A stretch of DNA of 64,000 nt from DASPWV01 sp046726375 (GTDB lineage: Bacteria > Acidobacteriota > Vicinamibacteria > Vicinamibacterales > UBA2999). Both the position numbers and the translations under genes were made by a program. Positions within the stretch are counted from its first letter, which is position 1, and every line of letters begins with the position of its first letter. Under the pieces are notes generated by a model. The model worked only from the letters and a program-made list of their open reading frames with translations. It searched no databases and had not been told where the DNA came from. Positions 29,802 through 39,420 of this stretch are shown here, in pieces. The DNA is taken from the NCBI GenBank assembly GCA_046726375.1, contig JBKPAJ010000021.1:62001-126000 (forward strand), given 5' to 3'.

Positions 29802-30051
29802 ATCGAGGACGAACCGTGCCGCCGTATGCCCTCGCAGTATATGTGCACTCCTCGCGGCGCTGTCACGGTGACGTGACTACGTCGCTCGCCCCCAAAAGGG
29901 AGCACCAGCGGTATGGACACCATCGCCACCCAAGGGTCCCGCACATGGGCCGAGCGCGCACTTCGTAATGATGCTGAATACAACACGCGCGCAAAGAGAC
30001 GCTGGCTGGCGCCGTGCCGCAAGGGCGGTGAGTCACACCTGCGTCGAACGC

Positions 30052-30921
30052 TCAAGGCCGCACGGGCACTTCAGCGGCGACACCGCGGCGTTGCAGCATG
30101 ATGTAGCAGATGGAAACCACGACATTCACCAGCAGGTACAACACAATCGCGGCGGGTACGAGCTTCTCCTGCGGAAAATTTGCGCCGGCGACGGCGATCG
30201 CGATCGCCGGATGCCGGCATGCGGTGGAGAGCGCCAGCACGCTGCGTTCTTCGCGATTGGGTCCGCCGAGGGTGTGACCGACCACCAGGCCCACAACGAC
30301 AAACACCGCGAACAGCAATACTGTGCCGTTGCCTATGAGCGAAAGCGCTGTCGGCAGCAGCGCGGCCAGCAGCGCAACTGTCGTGAGCGCGAGAGACGCA
30401 AGCGCGACGATCGCCGACCATTTCGCCAGTTTCAACGCCACGCCAGGCGACACAGTTCGCACGGCCATGCCGAGTCCGAGCGGCAACAGCACCGAGATAA
30501 AGGCGAGACGTAGGATCGCTCCCGGCGGCAACGCGATCGGCAGACCCACGATGCGGCCGATGAAGGAAAGTGCAATTGGAACATAGAGAATCGACAACAC
30601 CGCGGCCGTGACCATGAGGCCGATGCCATACGCTATGCGCCCGCCCGCTTTCGCCTCGCGATTCAAGAGCAGTGGCGGCATTGGCGAGACCGCCAAAGCG
30701 AGGACTGCGATTTCAACCGCCGGGTGAAACGCGAAGAGAACGATCGACAACACCGCGAAGAACGGCATGACGACGAACATCGCCAGCAGCGCACGCGCCG
30801 CCATCCGTGGGCGGCGGGCGGGATACAGGACGTCGTCGCCCGTCGATTGCAACCCGTAGCTGAATACCGCTAGAAAGATGCTGGCCTTGAGGGCCAGGCT
30901 CACGGCCTGCTGGGTATCCAT
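30052..30921 (-). CDS. BASS-family sodium symporter-like transporter
   Basis: 289 residues with about nine hydrophobic helices and no signal peptide. It resembles the bile acid:sodium symporter (SBF) family: VLALAVSPMPPLLL in the first half and STACRHPAIAIAVAGANFP in the second, near the two crossing helices. The substrate is unknown, possibly an organic anion with Na+. Between its start and the 5' end of the window's second outer-membrane gene is a 250-base spacer (29802-30051) without a convincing gene. Confidence 0.82.
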   Translation of the reverse strand: MDTQQAVSLALKASIFLAVFSYGLQSTGDDVLYPARRPRMAARALLAMFVVMPFFAVLSIVLFAFHPAVEIAVLALAVSPMPPLLLNREAKAGGRIAYGIGLMVTAAVLSILYVPIALSFIGRIVGLPIALPPGAILRLAFISVLLPLGLGMAVRTVSPGVALKLAKWSAIVALASLALTTVALLAALLPTALSLIGNGTVLLFAVFVVVGLVVGHTLGGPNREERSVLALSTACRHPAIAIAVAGANFPQEKLVPAAIVLYLLVNVVVSICYIMLQRRGVAAEVPVRP

Positions 30922-31100
30922 CGGTGTGTTGGCACACGCTCGGCGCTGCGAGCCCCGAGTCCGTGCGCCTCTATTCAGGATATTCTCCGCGATTCCGGAG
31001 CCGTCACCGCCAGGTCAAAACCCAGTGATTTCGGCGACGGGCTTTCAACAGAAATGTGCAGCTTTGCGATTGCCGGCACACCAGCATCGCAACGCTTGTG

Positions 31101-32756
31101 TCACGTTTGCTGCCGAGTTAGACGGTATTTGGCCATGCGGCTTTCGAGAGTTGTGGGTTTGACGCCCAGTCGCTCGGCGGCTCCTCCTGGCCCGCGTACC
31201 CGCCAGGCCGTGCTCTGGAGAGTCGCTCGAATGTGTTCGATCTGGATCTCGTCGAGTGTCAATACCTGCAGCCGAGGGCCGGCGCCGCCAGTGTCCGGCA
31301 GGGATACCGTCAGCCGCGGGCTGTCCGCGACGATGACGGCGCGCTCGATAACATTGCGCAGCTCACGAACGTTTCCCGGCCACGCGTAGCGCTGCAGGCG
31401 TTCCATTGAGTGGTGCGAGAGCGTTTCGATTGGCTTTGCCAGCTTTTTCGAGAACTCTTCGACGAATTGCCACACCAGTCCAGGGATATCCTCGGCGCGT
31501 TCTCTGAGCGGCGGAACCGCGATCGGAAAGACGTTGAGTCGGTAAAACAGATCCTCCCGGAATTTGCCCTCTGCCACGGCTTTGTCGAGATTGCGGTGCG
31601 TGGCCGCGATGATGCGGACGTCGATGTCGATCGCGTGCGTACTCCCGACCCGCTCGATCACTCGCTGTTCGAGAACCCGGAGAAGCTTCACCTGCACCTC
31701 CGGCGACAACTCTCCGATCTCATCGAGGAAAAGGGTCGAGTGATTCGCGAATTCGAAACGGCCGATCTGCCGTGTGAACGCGCCGGTAAATGCGCCGCGC
31801 TCGTGGCCGAACAACTCGCTTTCAATGAGCGAGCTCGGAATCGCGGCGCAGCTCACGCGAATCATCTCGCGCTTGTGCCGGGCGCTGAGCTCGTGAATGG
31901 CCTGAGCAAAGAGTTCCTTCCCAACTCCGGTCTCGCCGAGCAGCAGAACTGTCGAAGGCGTGGAAGCCACCTGTTCCACTTGTGCAAGTGCACGCCTGAC
32001 CGACGGGCTTTCGGACACGATAGGACGTGAAAGCCGCAAGGCCGCGACCGAATGTCGAGTCTGCACGCTGTTCCGCTTCGCGTTCTGACGCAGTCGCTCG
32101 AGCTCCTCGGACGTTTCCTTCAGCGCCGTCAGGGTTTCGTGGCGCATCAGCGCCTGGCTGAAAACTGCCGCGGCGAGACGCAAATACTCGATGACCGAGG
32201 GTGACCAGTGGCGTTCTCTCGTGGTTGTGCTGACGGCGAGGCCGCGTCGGCCGAGAGCGGCGTCCAGTGCGGCCATGCGAAACCAGGCCGCGGACCGCAC
32301 GCCGTGCTTTTCCAGGAGATCCCGATCCGCGGCATTTGCCACCTCGTCGATCCCCGAGAACCAGATCGCGTCGGCGCTTTCGACCCATGCAGCGGATCGA
32401 GCCGACGGCAGTTGCAACGGCGGTGGAGCGGCTTGCGAATGACGGCTCCAATGGTACGAAGCCACGACCTGTCCCGGTTCGGCCGGCTCGGACCACAGCA
32501 CCGCGGAATCGACTTGGAGGGTTTCGCCAAGCTCACGCAAGCCGTCTGCGATGGCGTCGTCGATCCGCGAGGGCTCGATCGTGGCGAGTCGTGCGGCGAG
32601 ATTGGCCATGAGCCGCCGGAGCGAGCCATTCACCCCGGAGCGGCCGGGCAAGTCGCAATCACTGCACTGCCCACCTGGATGTGGGTCCAGGTGCGCAGCC
32701 CATGGAAAAGGCTGGACTGCGTCGTTCGCCATGGCTTTACCAGCTCGTGCAAACAT
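31101..32756 (-). CDS. Sigma-54-dependent activator (GAF-AAA+-Fis)
   Basis: 551 residues from ATG 32756, chosen because AAGGG precedes it and residues encoded upstream overlap the AraC-type gene. An N-terminal segment with CSDC is followed by a GAF-like sensor (about 45-205) and a coiled coil. The AAA+ domain has GETGVGKE (274-281) and GAFTGA (321-326), and there is a C-terminal Fis helix-turn-helix. No receiver or PAS domain is present. Its DNA-binding end closely matches that of the activator at 6285-8231. It follows the AraC-type gene by 17 bases. Confidence 0.93.
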   Translation of the reverse strand: MFARAGKAMANDAVQPFPWAAHLDPHPGGQCSDCDLPGRSGVNGSLRRLMANLAARLATIEPSRIDDAIADGLRELGETLQVDSAVLWSEPAEPGQVVASYHWSRHSQAAPPPLQLPSARSAAWVESADAIWFSGIDEVANAADRDLLEKHGVRSAAWFRMAALDAALGRRGLAVSTTTRERHWSPSVIEYLRLAAAVFSQALMRHETLTALKETSEELERLRQNAKRNSVQTRHSVAALRLSRPIVSESPSVRRALAQVEQVASTPSTVLLLGETGVGKELFAQAIHELSARHKREMIRVSCAAIPSSLIESELFGHERGAFTGAFTRQIGRFEFANHSTLFLDEIGELSPEVQVKLLRVLEQRVIERVGSTHAIDIDVRIIAATHRNLDKAVAEGKFREDLFYRLNVFPIAVPPLRERAEDIPGLVWQFVEEFSKKLAKPIETLSHHSMERLQRYAWPGNVRELRNVIERAVIVADSPRLTVSLPDTGGAGPRLQVLTLDEIQIEHIRATLQSTAWRVRGPGGAAERLGVKPTTLESRMAKYRLTRQQT

Positions 32757-32773
32757 GGTCGTCACCCTTGCAT

Positions 32774-33172
32774 TTACAAGCGTTGATTGATCGCCGATTG
32801 ACGAACGCCGCGCAGCGTTGCGGACGGGGGTTCGCCGAACGCCTCTCGGTAGCTCCCGGCAAACCGGCCCAACTCGTGGAACCCGTGAGCCGTTGCCACC
32901 AGCGTGACATTGGTCGATGCGGTGTTCGGTTGGGTCAGTGCTCGCCGCACCTGTTTGAGGCGCTCTGCGAGTATCCATCGTTTGGGGCCCATACCGTGAA
33001 CGGCGTAAAACGCTTCGCGGACGCCGCGTTCACTCCGTCCGACCAGCCGGCAAAGCACGGCAACGGGCACCGGCGTATCCAAATGCGCGCGGAGGTACGC
33101 TTCGGCGCGCTCGACGATTGCCCTGCGCGATGCGATCGCCGGACGATCCCGGCCGGCACGGCGAGGTTCCAT
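32774..33172 (-). CDS. Stand-alone AraC-type DNA-binding domain
   Basis: 132 residues, essentially only the two helix-turn-helix motifs of an AraC regulator: LCRLVGRSERGVREAFYAVHGMGP for the first and the signature HGFHELGRFAGSYREAFGEPPSATL for the second. There is no ligand-binding domain. It is cotranscribed with the sigma-54 activator downstream and may control that operon or work with a partner. Confidence 0.85.
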   Translation of the reverse strand: MEPRRAGRDRPAIASRRAIVERAEAYLRAHLDTPVPVAVLCRLVGRSERGVREAFYAVHGMGPKRWILAERLKQVRRALTQPNTASTNVTLVATAHGFHELGRFAGSYREAFGEPPSATLRGVRQSAINQRL

Positions 33173-33339
33173 GGCTGGACACGCTATCGCCGGTGCGGAC
33201 GCAGCGAAACTGGCTTATCTAGCAGAGGTGACGGGCAAAATTGACAGGGGGAGGTTTAGCGGGAGCGACGTGCCGTTTCTGCATAGCCTCGCCGCCCCCG
33301 GATCGGTATTGTCAAAGACGCGCGCGTGATTGATGCGCC

Positions 33340-33753
33340 ATGATCATGCCCAAACGCCGGCGAGTGCTGCTCGTCGATGACAATGCGGAGATCCTGAACC
33401 GGGCAGCGGCGGTGCTGTCGCCCGACTTCGAGATCGTGGGCGCTGTAACCGATGGGTACGCCGCATTGGAGGCCGCGCGCACATTGCGGCCGGATGTCAT
33501 CGTTCTCGATATCTCCATGGTCGGCATGTGCGGCCTGGAAGTCGCCAGCCGGCTCAAGGCCGTAGGCTCCACGGCAGCGGTCGTGTTCCTGACGATTCAC
33601 AACGACGAGGAATTCGTTGTCGCGGCGAAAAACGCCGGTGGAGTGGGCTACGTCCTCAAGCCACGGCTCGCCAGCGATCTTCCGCTGGCGGCGCTTAGCG
33701 CGAGCTGCGGGCGGCGGTTCATCTCACCCCACATACCCGGCGACGTCTGGTGA
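33340..33753 (+). CDS. Response regulator receiver without output domain
   Basis: 137 residues. Receiver domain with acidic pocket DD (13-14), phospho-acceptor D57, T85 and K107, so phosphorylation should work. The sequence resembles NarL/FixJ receivers up to the GRRFISPH segment that normally leads to the linker and LuxR helix-turn-helix, then stops. The last 30 bases overlap the 3' end of the convergent histidine kinase gene. It may be a true single-domain regulator or a NarL-type gene truncated by rearrangement. Confidence 0.88.
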   Translation: MIMPKRRRVLLVDDNAEILNRAAAVLSPDFEIVGAVTDGYAALEAARTLRPDVIVLDISMVGMCGLEVASRLKAVGSTAAVVFLTIHNDEEFVVAAKNAGGVGYVLKPRLASDLPLAALSASCGRRFISPHIPGDVW

Positions 33754-35601
33754 CTGCGGCGGAGAGGTCGAGTCGGCGGGAATGTCGGCCGGGGAATGAA
33801 CGCGAATCGCGGTTCCCTGCCCGCGGGTGCTGACGACTTTCACATGGCCGCCCACCGCGTGGGCGCGCTCCTCCATGCTCACAAGACCTAATCCGCCGCC
33901 ACGCTTGCGCACCGCCTCGACGTCGAACCCGCGCCCGTCATCGATGACCGTGAGATCGACGTCGTCGCCGGAGCGGGAGAGGATGACCGTGAATTGCCGC
34001 GCGCTGCCGTGAACGACGCCGTTTCGGAGCGCCTCCTGGGCGATTCGAAACAAGCACACTGAGACGTCAGGATGCAGGCGCGCGAGAGTGCCTTCGGTTT
34101 TGAAGGTCACTCGAACGTCATGTCGTTTTGCCACTTGATTGCAGTACGCCTTCAGGGCCGGCGCGAGGCCGAGCAGTCGCAGGGAAGCGGGGTGCAGATC
34201 GTGGGAGAGGCGTCGAATGCCATCGAACATGCCCTGCGTCCTGTTCTCCAAGTCCGAAAAGGCCTGTTGCGACTGCGCGTCCTGGATGTTGGCCGACGAT
34301 TGCTTAAGAGTACTCACCCCTATCGACACGAACGCCAACTGCTGGCAGACGTCGTCGTGCAGGTCGCGGGCGATGCTGGCGCGCGCAGCTTCCTGTGCGT
34401 TGATCAGTCTGCCGGCGAGCTGGCGGATTCGCTCGTAGCTCGTTCGCAGCGACGCCTCTCGTGCTCTGATCGTCTCCTCGGCGCGGCGCCGTCTGGCTCG
34501 CTGCGCGAGGAGCGCCGCGATGAGCACCAACTGCGCCCCAACCACGACGATCGTCGCCACGATGTACGTGCGATAGGTTTCCCACGCGCTGAGCGTCCTG
34601 AAACGCACGTCCGCTCCCGCGGGAAGCTTCGCGGGGTCAACGCCCCAGCGCCGTAGTTGCCGAAAGTCGAAGATCGGTACGAGCCGAGCGCGTTCGAGAG
34701 GAATGTCCTGCGGCCGTGCACCGTCGAGCAGCTGACGCGTCATCTGGCCGAGGCGGGTGCCGGTTTCGCGGGTGAGACGCACGACGCCACCGACCAGACC
34801 CAAGCCGATATAAAAATCGCTCGTACCGTACACCGGCACCGTTGCGGTCTCGGCTAGGCGCTGCGCGATGGTGTCCGGATAAATGAAATTGTTCGCGTCC
34901 CGGGGTTGATGCCAGAGATACAGAATCAAGCTGCGCGATGGTACAGCCTTGACTGCGGCGAGGAGCCGCGGGACGGTGCTCTCGTTGATATACGTCAGCT
35001 TGACTTGATCGGAAAAGCCAGCCAGCTCACGTGCGACAACGTCTTGGCTGACCTGCTCACCAGTCTTGGCCACGACGAATACCTGCTCCGTTGCGGGATG
35101 CAACGCCAGCGCAACCTTCAGCGTCTCCGCATACGCAACGCCAACGAGCACTCCGGTCAGCGGACGGGCGGGGCTGTGATTGATCTCGTCTGGGATCTCG
35201 AGCCCTGTGAACACCATCGGCGCATCGGGAAATAGCTGATCGCGATACGCCAGCACAAACCGCAGTACCGCGTCGGTCATCGCAATCACCACATCGACAC
35301 GCCGGTCGCGAAACTTCCGCGCAATGTAGTCGCGCAGGTCCAACGATGCATCTGCTACTCCGAACGCGTCAGCCTCCAGGTATTCGGTGAAGAAGTCAAT
35401 TCGCGTCTCCGGCGGCGCCGCGAGCGCATTCCGAATGGCGTTTTCGAGCACGAGATTCGACGGGTGGTCTTCAGGGCCGCCAAAGATCGCCAGTACGGTT
35501 TTTGGCGAGGGCGCCTGAGCGAATACCGGCCGGTCGGCCCAATCTGATGCGAGAACGATCAGAGCAACCGAGATCACCCGAACGAGGGCTGCGGCAGTCA
35601 T
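33724..35601 (-). CDS. Hybrid periplasmic-binding sensor histidine kinase (NarL-type)
   Basis: 625 residues. Signal peptide about 1-29. An ABC-type substrate-binding domain (about 33-315, PF04392-like) contains FGGPEDHPSNLVLENAIR. One membrane helix follows at about 346-367. The HisKA_3 dimerisation domain has phospho-acceptor H415 in ARDLHDDVCQQL, and the HATPase ends DDGRGFDVEAV, GGGLGLVSMEERA. It should sense a ligand in the periplasm and phosphorylate a NarL-type regulator. It follows the TonB receptor by 2 bases on the same strand. Confidence 0.93.
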   Translation of the reverse strand: MTAAALVRVISVALIVLASDWADRPVFAQAPSPKTVLAIFGGPEDHPSNLVLENAIRNALAAPPETRIDFFTEYLEADAFGVADASLDLRDYIARKFRDRRVDVVIAMTDAVLRFVLAYRDQLFPDAPMVFTGLEIPDEINHSPARPLTGVLVGVAYAETLKVALALHPATEQVFVVAKTGEQVSQDVVARELAGFSDQVKLTYINESTVPRLLAAVKAVPSRSLILYLWHQPRDANNFIYPDTIAQRLAETATVPVYGTSDFYIGLGLVGGVVRLTRETGTRLGQMTRQLLDGARPQDIPLERARLVPIFDFRQLRRWGVDPAKLPAGADVRFRTLSAWETYRTYIVATIVVVGAQLVLIAALLAQRARRRRAEETIRAREASLRTSYERIRQLAGRLINAQEAARASIARDLHDDVCQQLAFVSIGVSTLKQSSANIQDAQSQQAFSDLENRTQGMFDGIRRLSHDLHPASLRLLGLAPALKAYCNQVAKRHDVRVTFKTEGTLARLHPDVSVCLFRIAQEALRNGVVHGSARQFTVILSRSGDDVDLTVIDDGRGFDVEAVRKRGGGLGLVSMEERAHAVGGHVKVVSTRGQGTAIRVHSPADIPADSTSPPQSPDVAGYVG

Positions 35602-35603
35602 TC

Positions 35604-38600
35604 TCAGAACAACACCCTGACCGCGAGCTGGATCTGCCGCGACGATCCCGCTTCGCCAGTGGGCAGACGCGTCCTTGTGATCTTGCCGAACGTCGGTGTG
35701 TCGACGATGTTGCCTGGCGGGCCGAAGTTCGCGTGATTGAAGAGGTCGAACACGTCCACTCGAAACTGCAGACCGACAGCCTGTGCAGGTTGTGCATTCC
35801 TGATCAGCGACAGATCCGTGTTGTGGAATGCCGGGCCGATCACGACGTTTCTGCCCAAATTGCCGAAACGATCGACGGCCGCGAACGCCGAGCGATCAAA
35901 CCACTGATCCACCTGCCCAATGATGCGGATCGGGCCGGTGACATCGGGGCGCACCGTATTCGGAGCGCCATTGAGGCTGCTGTTGCTCGTGACGATGTTG
36001 ACGGGATTGCCACTCTGCGACTGCACGACTGCAGCCACCTGCCATCCCCGCGTCATGACGTGTGCGGTAAACGGCAATGAATAACCCGCGCTGAGCACGA
36101 ACCGATGGCGCGCGTCGAAGTCGGACAAACCGTACTGGGCGGGAATGTTGTAGCTATCCTGCACGGCAAAGCCGGAGGAGTTCAACGAGTTGGTGTCGAG
36201 CGACTTCGACAACGTGTACGAACCGTCGAATTGCAGGCCGTGCGAAAGCCGCTTCGTCAGCGCCACTGACGCGGCGTGGTAACTCGAGAATCCGCTGCTC
36301 TCCACCTGCGTGATGGTGCCGAGCGGCGTGCCTGGACGAATAGGGCTCGCGTTCGACACGACGGGAAACGGGCGCGCTCCAGCCACCGGCTGATTGAGAT
36401 TGCGCGAGAGCCGCAGATTCTTTCCGCGCGATCCGAGGTAGGCAGCGGTGATCGCCAGGTCGGCGGCGATTTGTCGCTGCACGTTCACATTCCACGAGTC
36501 CAGTGTGGCGTTTCGCAATCGGTGATCGACGGTTGCCGGCGCAAGCCCACCGGGTCGCGTCGTGTGCAACGCGTTGCTAAGAGCGATGGCGCCCGTCGCG
36601 GTCAACGGTGCCGCCCACGGCGGATTGCCGGCCGTGTCTCTCACTGCCGTTGTGCTCGGTTGGTCTACGGCGCGCGCATAAGCCGCGCGCGCCACCGTGC
36701 GGCCGTCAGACGAGAGGCTGAAGGCCACTCCCACGCGAGGCTCGAGATTGCGATTGTTCTGCCGGTAGATGTCGTGGACGTCCACGCCGACCCGCAACAG
36801 CGATGCAGTCGGTGCATCGAACACGATGAATTTGTCGTCACGCTCGGTCGGTGTGACGTGCCACTCGTAACGCATCCCGAGTTCGAGCGTCAGCCGGTCG
36901 TGGACGATGATCTGATCCTGAAAGAAAAGAGATGCCGCACGCTGATCGATGAAACTTGTTCGCTCGCCGAGCGTGATATTGAACGCGTTCGCTGTTCCAG
37001 CCAGAAACGCAGACACGGACGGGAAGTTGAACACGCCGGTTCCCTCAGCGAAGTTCTCGTTGAGAAAGTGGCGGTACTCGCCGCCGAATTTCATCGAGTG
37101 CCTGCCGCTGGAGCGACTGAACGTGTCGTTGAACACGTATGAGGTGTCGTAGCGTCCCTGCGGCAGGTTCCCAGGACCGCCGAAATTGAGGTCACCCGCG
37201 ACGATCATCTGAGGCAACCCAATCGGCCGCGTCACTCCGTTTGCAATACCGAAACTCGTCGGATTGAGCGCTGCGGCCGGAAAGCTGCCTCCGCGCAGAT
37301 AGCTGCGGCCAAATCGGACCTCATTGACGGCGTGCGTGCCGAACATGTGCGTTTCGTTGACGGTGAGAATGTTCGCGTAAGGGCGGAACACCAGCCCGAA
37401 CCCGGGAATGCTGTTGCCTTGCGCCCCGGGTTCGTTCGCACGGACGTGCTGGCTGCCAAAATAAGCCTGGACACGGTCATTGCCGCCGATGCTGTGGCGG
37501 ACATCGATCGCCCAGCGATCGGTATCGACGATCGCTGGCGCTGAGCCGATCCATCGCGCGGTCCCGTCTGCATCGAACGCGTTCGCTCGGGGGATGAGGG
37601 GAATCAATTGTCGAATGACCGGATCCGTCGCCGCGGCGCGTTGCTCGTCGCTGAGCACGAGGCTGTTCATGTTGACGCCCTGCCGCTGTCTGAAGGCTTC
37701 GTACGAAGCAAAGAAGAAGGTGCGTCCGCGGCGGATGGGGCCGCCCATCGATCCACCAAACTGATGACGGCGGAAGGGTGCCGGATCGGGCGTATTGAAC
37801 TCGAAAAAGTTCCGCGCATCGAGCGCATCGTTGCGTGCGAACTCGAAGACGTCGCCGTGGAATTCGTCGGTGCCCGATCGCGTCACGATGTTGACGATCG
37901 CTCCCGACACGTGGCCGTATTCGACACCGAGCGTCGAACTGTCAATCTTCAGTTCCTGGATGCTGCCGAGAGGAGGCTCGAAGATGAGTGAACCGAACGT
38001 CAGGTTGTTGGTGGTGACGCCGTTGACCACGAACCCCACAGCCTCTTCACGATTGCCGGCGATGTTGAAGGCGAGCGCACCGACACCGCGAATCGGTCTC
38101 GAGGAGAATCCGTTCTGCGACGGTGTCACCGATGCCGGCACGAGCAGACCGAGATCGATGAAGTGCCGGCCATTGAGCGGAATCTGTTGGATCGTTTGAG
38201 CGGTGACGACCTGGCCGATCGTAGTCGTGGCGCGGTCGATGAGCGGCACTTCGGCGCGAACCACCACGGTCTCGCTTCGCGCGCCCACCTCCAGGCGAAA
38301 GTCGCGCACCAGCGTACGCCCGACATCGACTATCAGCTCCTCGATGACCTCACTGCCGAAGCCTGTCGCTTCGACCGTGACTCTGTACCTGCCCGCCGGC
38401 AGTGCCGCGATGTGATATCGGCCATCGGACGCGGTGTGACGGGACGTTTCGAAGCCGGTCGTGGGGTCACGCACATCAATCGACGCACCAGCGACCACCG
38501 CGCCGGACGCGTCAATGACGCGACCCTGCAGAACCGCCGTCGTCTGGGCGCCGCATGGCACTGAAGCGCAGAGGAGCGCTAAGCTCATCAGCGCCGACTC

Positions 38601-38624
38601 CAGACGGTGAGATCGAACGACCAA
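35604..38624 (-). CDS. Oar-like TonB-dependent receptor
   Basis: About 1006 residues from TTG 38624; ATG 38588 (MSLALLCASVPCGAQ) is an equally good start with GGAG upstream. Signal peptide, a carboxypeptidase-regulatory-like domain (about 30-115, LQGRVIDASGAVVAGASIDV), a plug (about 125-240, with VNGVTTNNLTFGS), then a large beta-barrel ending VRVLF. It imports large or scarce ligands with TonB energy. Operon position ahead of the sensor kinase suggests that the same ligand is imported and sensed. Confidence 0.93.
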   Translation of the reverse strand: MVVRSHRLESALMSLALLCASVPCGAQTTAVLQGRVIDASGAVVAGASIDVRDPTTGFETSRHTASDGRYHIAALPAGRYRVTVEATGFGSEVIEELIVDVGRTLVRDFRLEVGARSETVVVRAEVPLIDRATTTIGQVVTAQTIQQIPLNGRHFIDLGLLVPASVTPSQNGFSSRPIRGVGALAFNIAGNREEAVGFVVNGVTTNNLTFGSLIFEPPLGSIQELKIDSSTLGVEYGHVSGAIVNIVTRSGTDEFHGDVFEFARNDALDARNFFEFNTPDPAPFRRHQFGGSMGGPIRRGRTFFFASYEAFRQRQGVNMNSLVLSDEQRAAATDPVIRQLIPLIPRANAFDADGTARWIGSAPAIVDTDRWAIDVRHSIGGNDRVQAYFGSQHVRANEPGAQGNSIPGFGLVFRPYANILTVNETHMFGTHAVNEVRFGRSYLRGGSFPAAALNPTSFGIANGVTRPIGLPQMIVAGDLNFGGPGNLPQGRYDTSYVFNDTFSRSSGRHSMKFGGEYRHFLNENFAEGTGVFNFPSVSAFLAGTANAFNITLGERTSFIDQRAASLFFQDQIIVHDRLTLELGMRYEWHVTPTERDDKFIVFDAPTASLLRVGVDVHDIYRQNNRNLEPRVGVAFSLSSDGRTVARAAYARAVDQPSTTAVRDTAGNPPWAAPLTATGAIALSNALHTTRPGGLAPATVDHRLRNATLDSWNVNVQRQIAADLAITAAYLGSRGKNLRLSRNLNQPVAGARPFPVVSNASPIRPGTPLGTITQVESSGFSSYHAASVALTKRLSHGLQFDGSYTLSKSLDTNSLNSSGFAVQDSYNIPAQYGLSDFDARHRFVLSAGYSLPFTAHVMTRGWQVAAVVQSQSGNPVNIVTSNSSLNGAPNTVRPDVTGPIRIIGQVDQWFDRSAFAAVDRFGNLGRNVVIGPAFHNTDLSLIRNAQPAQAVGLQFRVDVFDLFNHANFGPPGNIVDTPTFGKITRTRLPTGEAGSSRQIQLAVRVLF

Positions 38625-38745
38625 GGTGTGGTAACCCGCGACCGAGCGGAGTATGCATCGAGCAATTGCGGAGGATCAATCGCTGCACATACGTAACGGG
38701 ACAGCCGAGGTGGACTTCTACAGGTAAGAAGCTAAAGTAGCGCCC

Positions 38746-39375
38746 ATGAACGTGCCTCGGGTCCTGCTCGCCGACGATCACGCATTGCTTCTCGGTGCGT
38801 TTGAGAAGCTGCTGGCAGGTGAATGTGAGATCGTCGGCCAGGTGTCTGATGGGCGGGCACTGATCACCGCCGCCGAAACCCTCAAACCAGACGTTATCGT
38901 CCTCGACATCTCGATGCCGCTATTGAACGGTCTTGAAGCCGGGCGTCAAATCAAGCAGCGGCTGCGCACCGTGAAACTGGTCTTTTTGACCATGAACGAG
39001 GATTCTGACCTGGCAGCTGAGGCATTTCGTGCGGGGGCGTCGGCATATCTGCTCAAGCGTTCGGCGGCCTCGGAGCTGTCGGCCGCCATACGCGAAGTCA
39101 TGCAGGGACGCTCGTACATCACGCCGCTTGTTGCCGAAGGCCTCGTCGGCGCGCTCATGCACGTCGATGAGCACAAGGCGGAGCAGGAATTGACCCCGCG
39201 CCAGCGTGAAGTGCTGCAATTGCTCGCCGAGGGCCGCTCGATGAAAGAAGTCGCCAGCGTGTTGAACCTCACTCCGCGGACGGTCGCCTTTCACAAATAC
39301 CGGATGATGGAACAGCTGAAAGTGAAATCAACGGCCGAGTTGATTCAGTATGCGGTCAAGCGTCACATCGTTTGA
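38746..39375 (+). CDS. NarL/FixJ-family response regulator
   Basis: 209 residues. Receiver domain with DD (10-11), phospho-acceptor D54 and the Lys in YLLKRSA, followed by a LuxR helix-turn-helix beginning LTPRQREVLQLLAEGRS and ending in TAELIQYAVKR. Divergent from the TonB receptor-kinase operon with a 121-base shared spacer, so it is the likely partner of that HisKA_3 kinase and may regulate both directions. Confidence 0.95.
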   Translation: MNVPRVLLADDHALLLGAFEKLLAGECEIVGQVSDGRALITAAETLKPDVIVLDISMPLLNGLEAGRQIKQRLRTVKLVFLTMNEDSDLAAEAFRAGASAYLLKRSAASELSAAIREVMQGRSYITPLVAEGLVGALMHVDEHKAEQELTPRQREVLQLLAEGRSMKEVASVLNLTPRTVAFHKYRMMEQLKVKSTAELIQYAVKRHIV

Positions 39376-39420
39376 TCCACAGGCGAGCCGCAGCTCATCC
39401 CACATAAGCTTTCGCTACCG

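Noticed and set aside
30932..30950. TGGCAC with GC at sigma-54 spacing on the plus strand
   Set aside because: The -12 side is CGGC rather than TTGC, and no plus-strand gene lies downstream.
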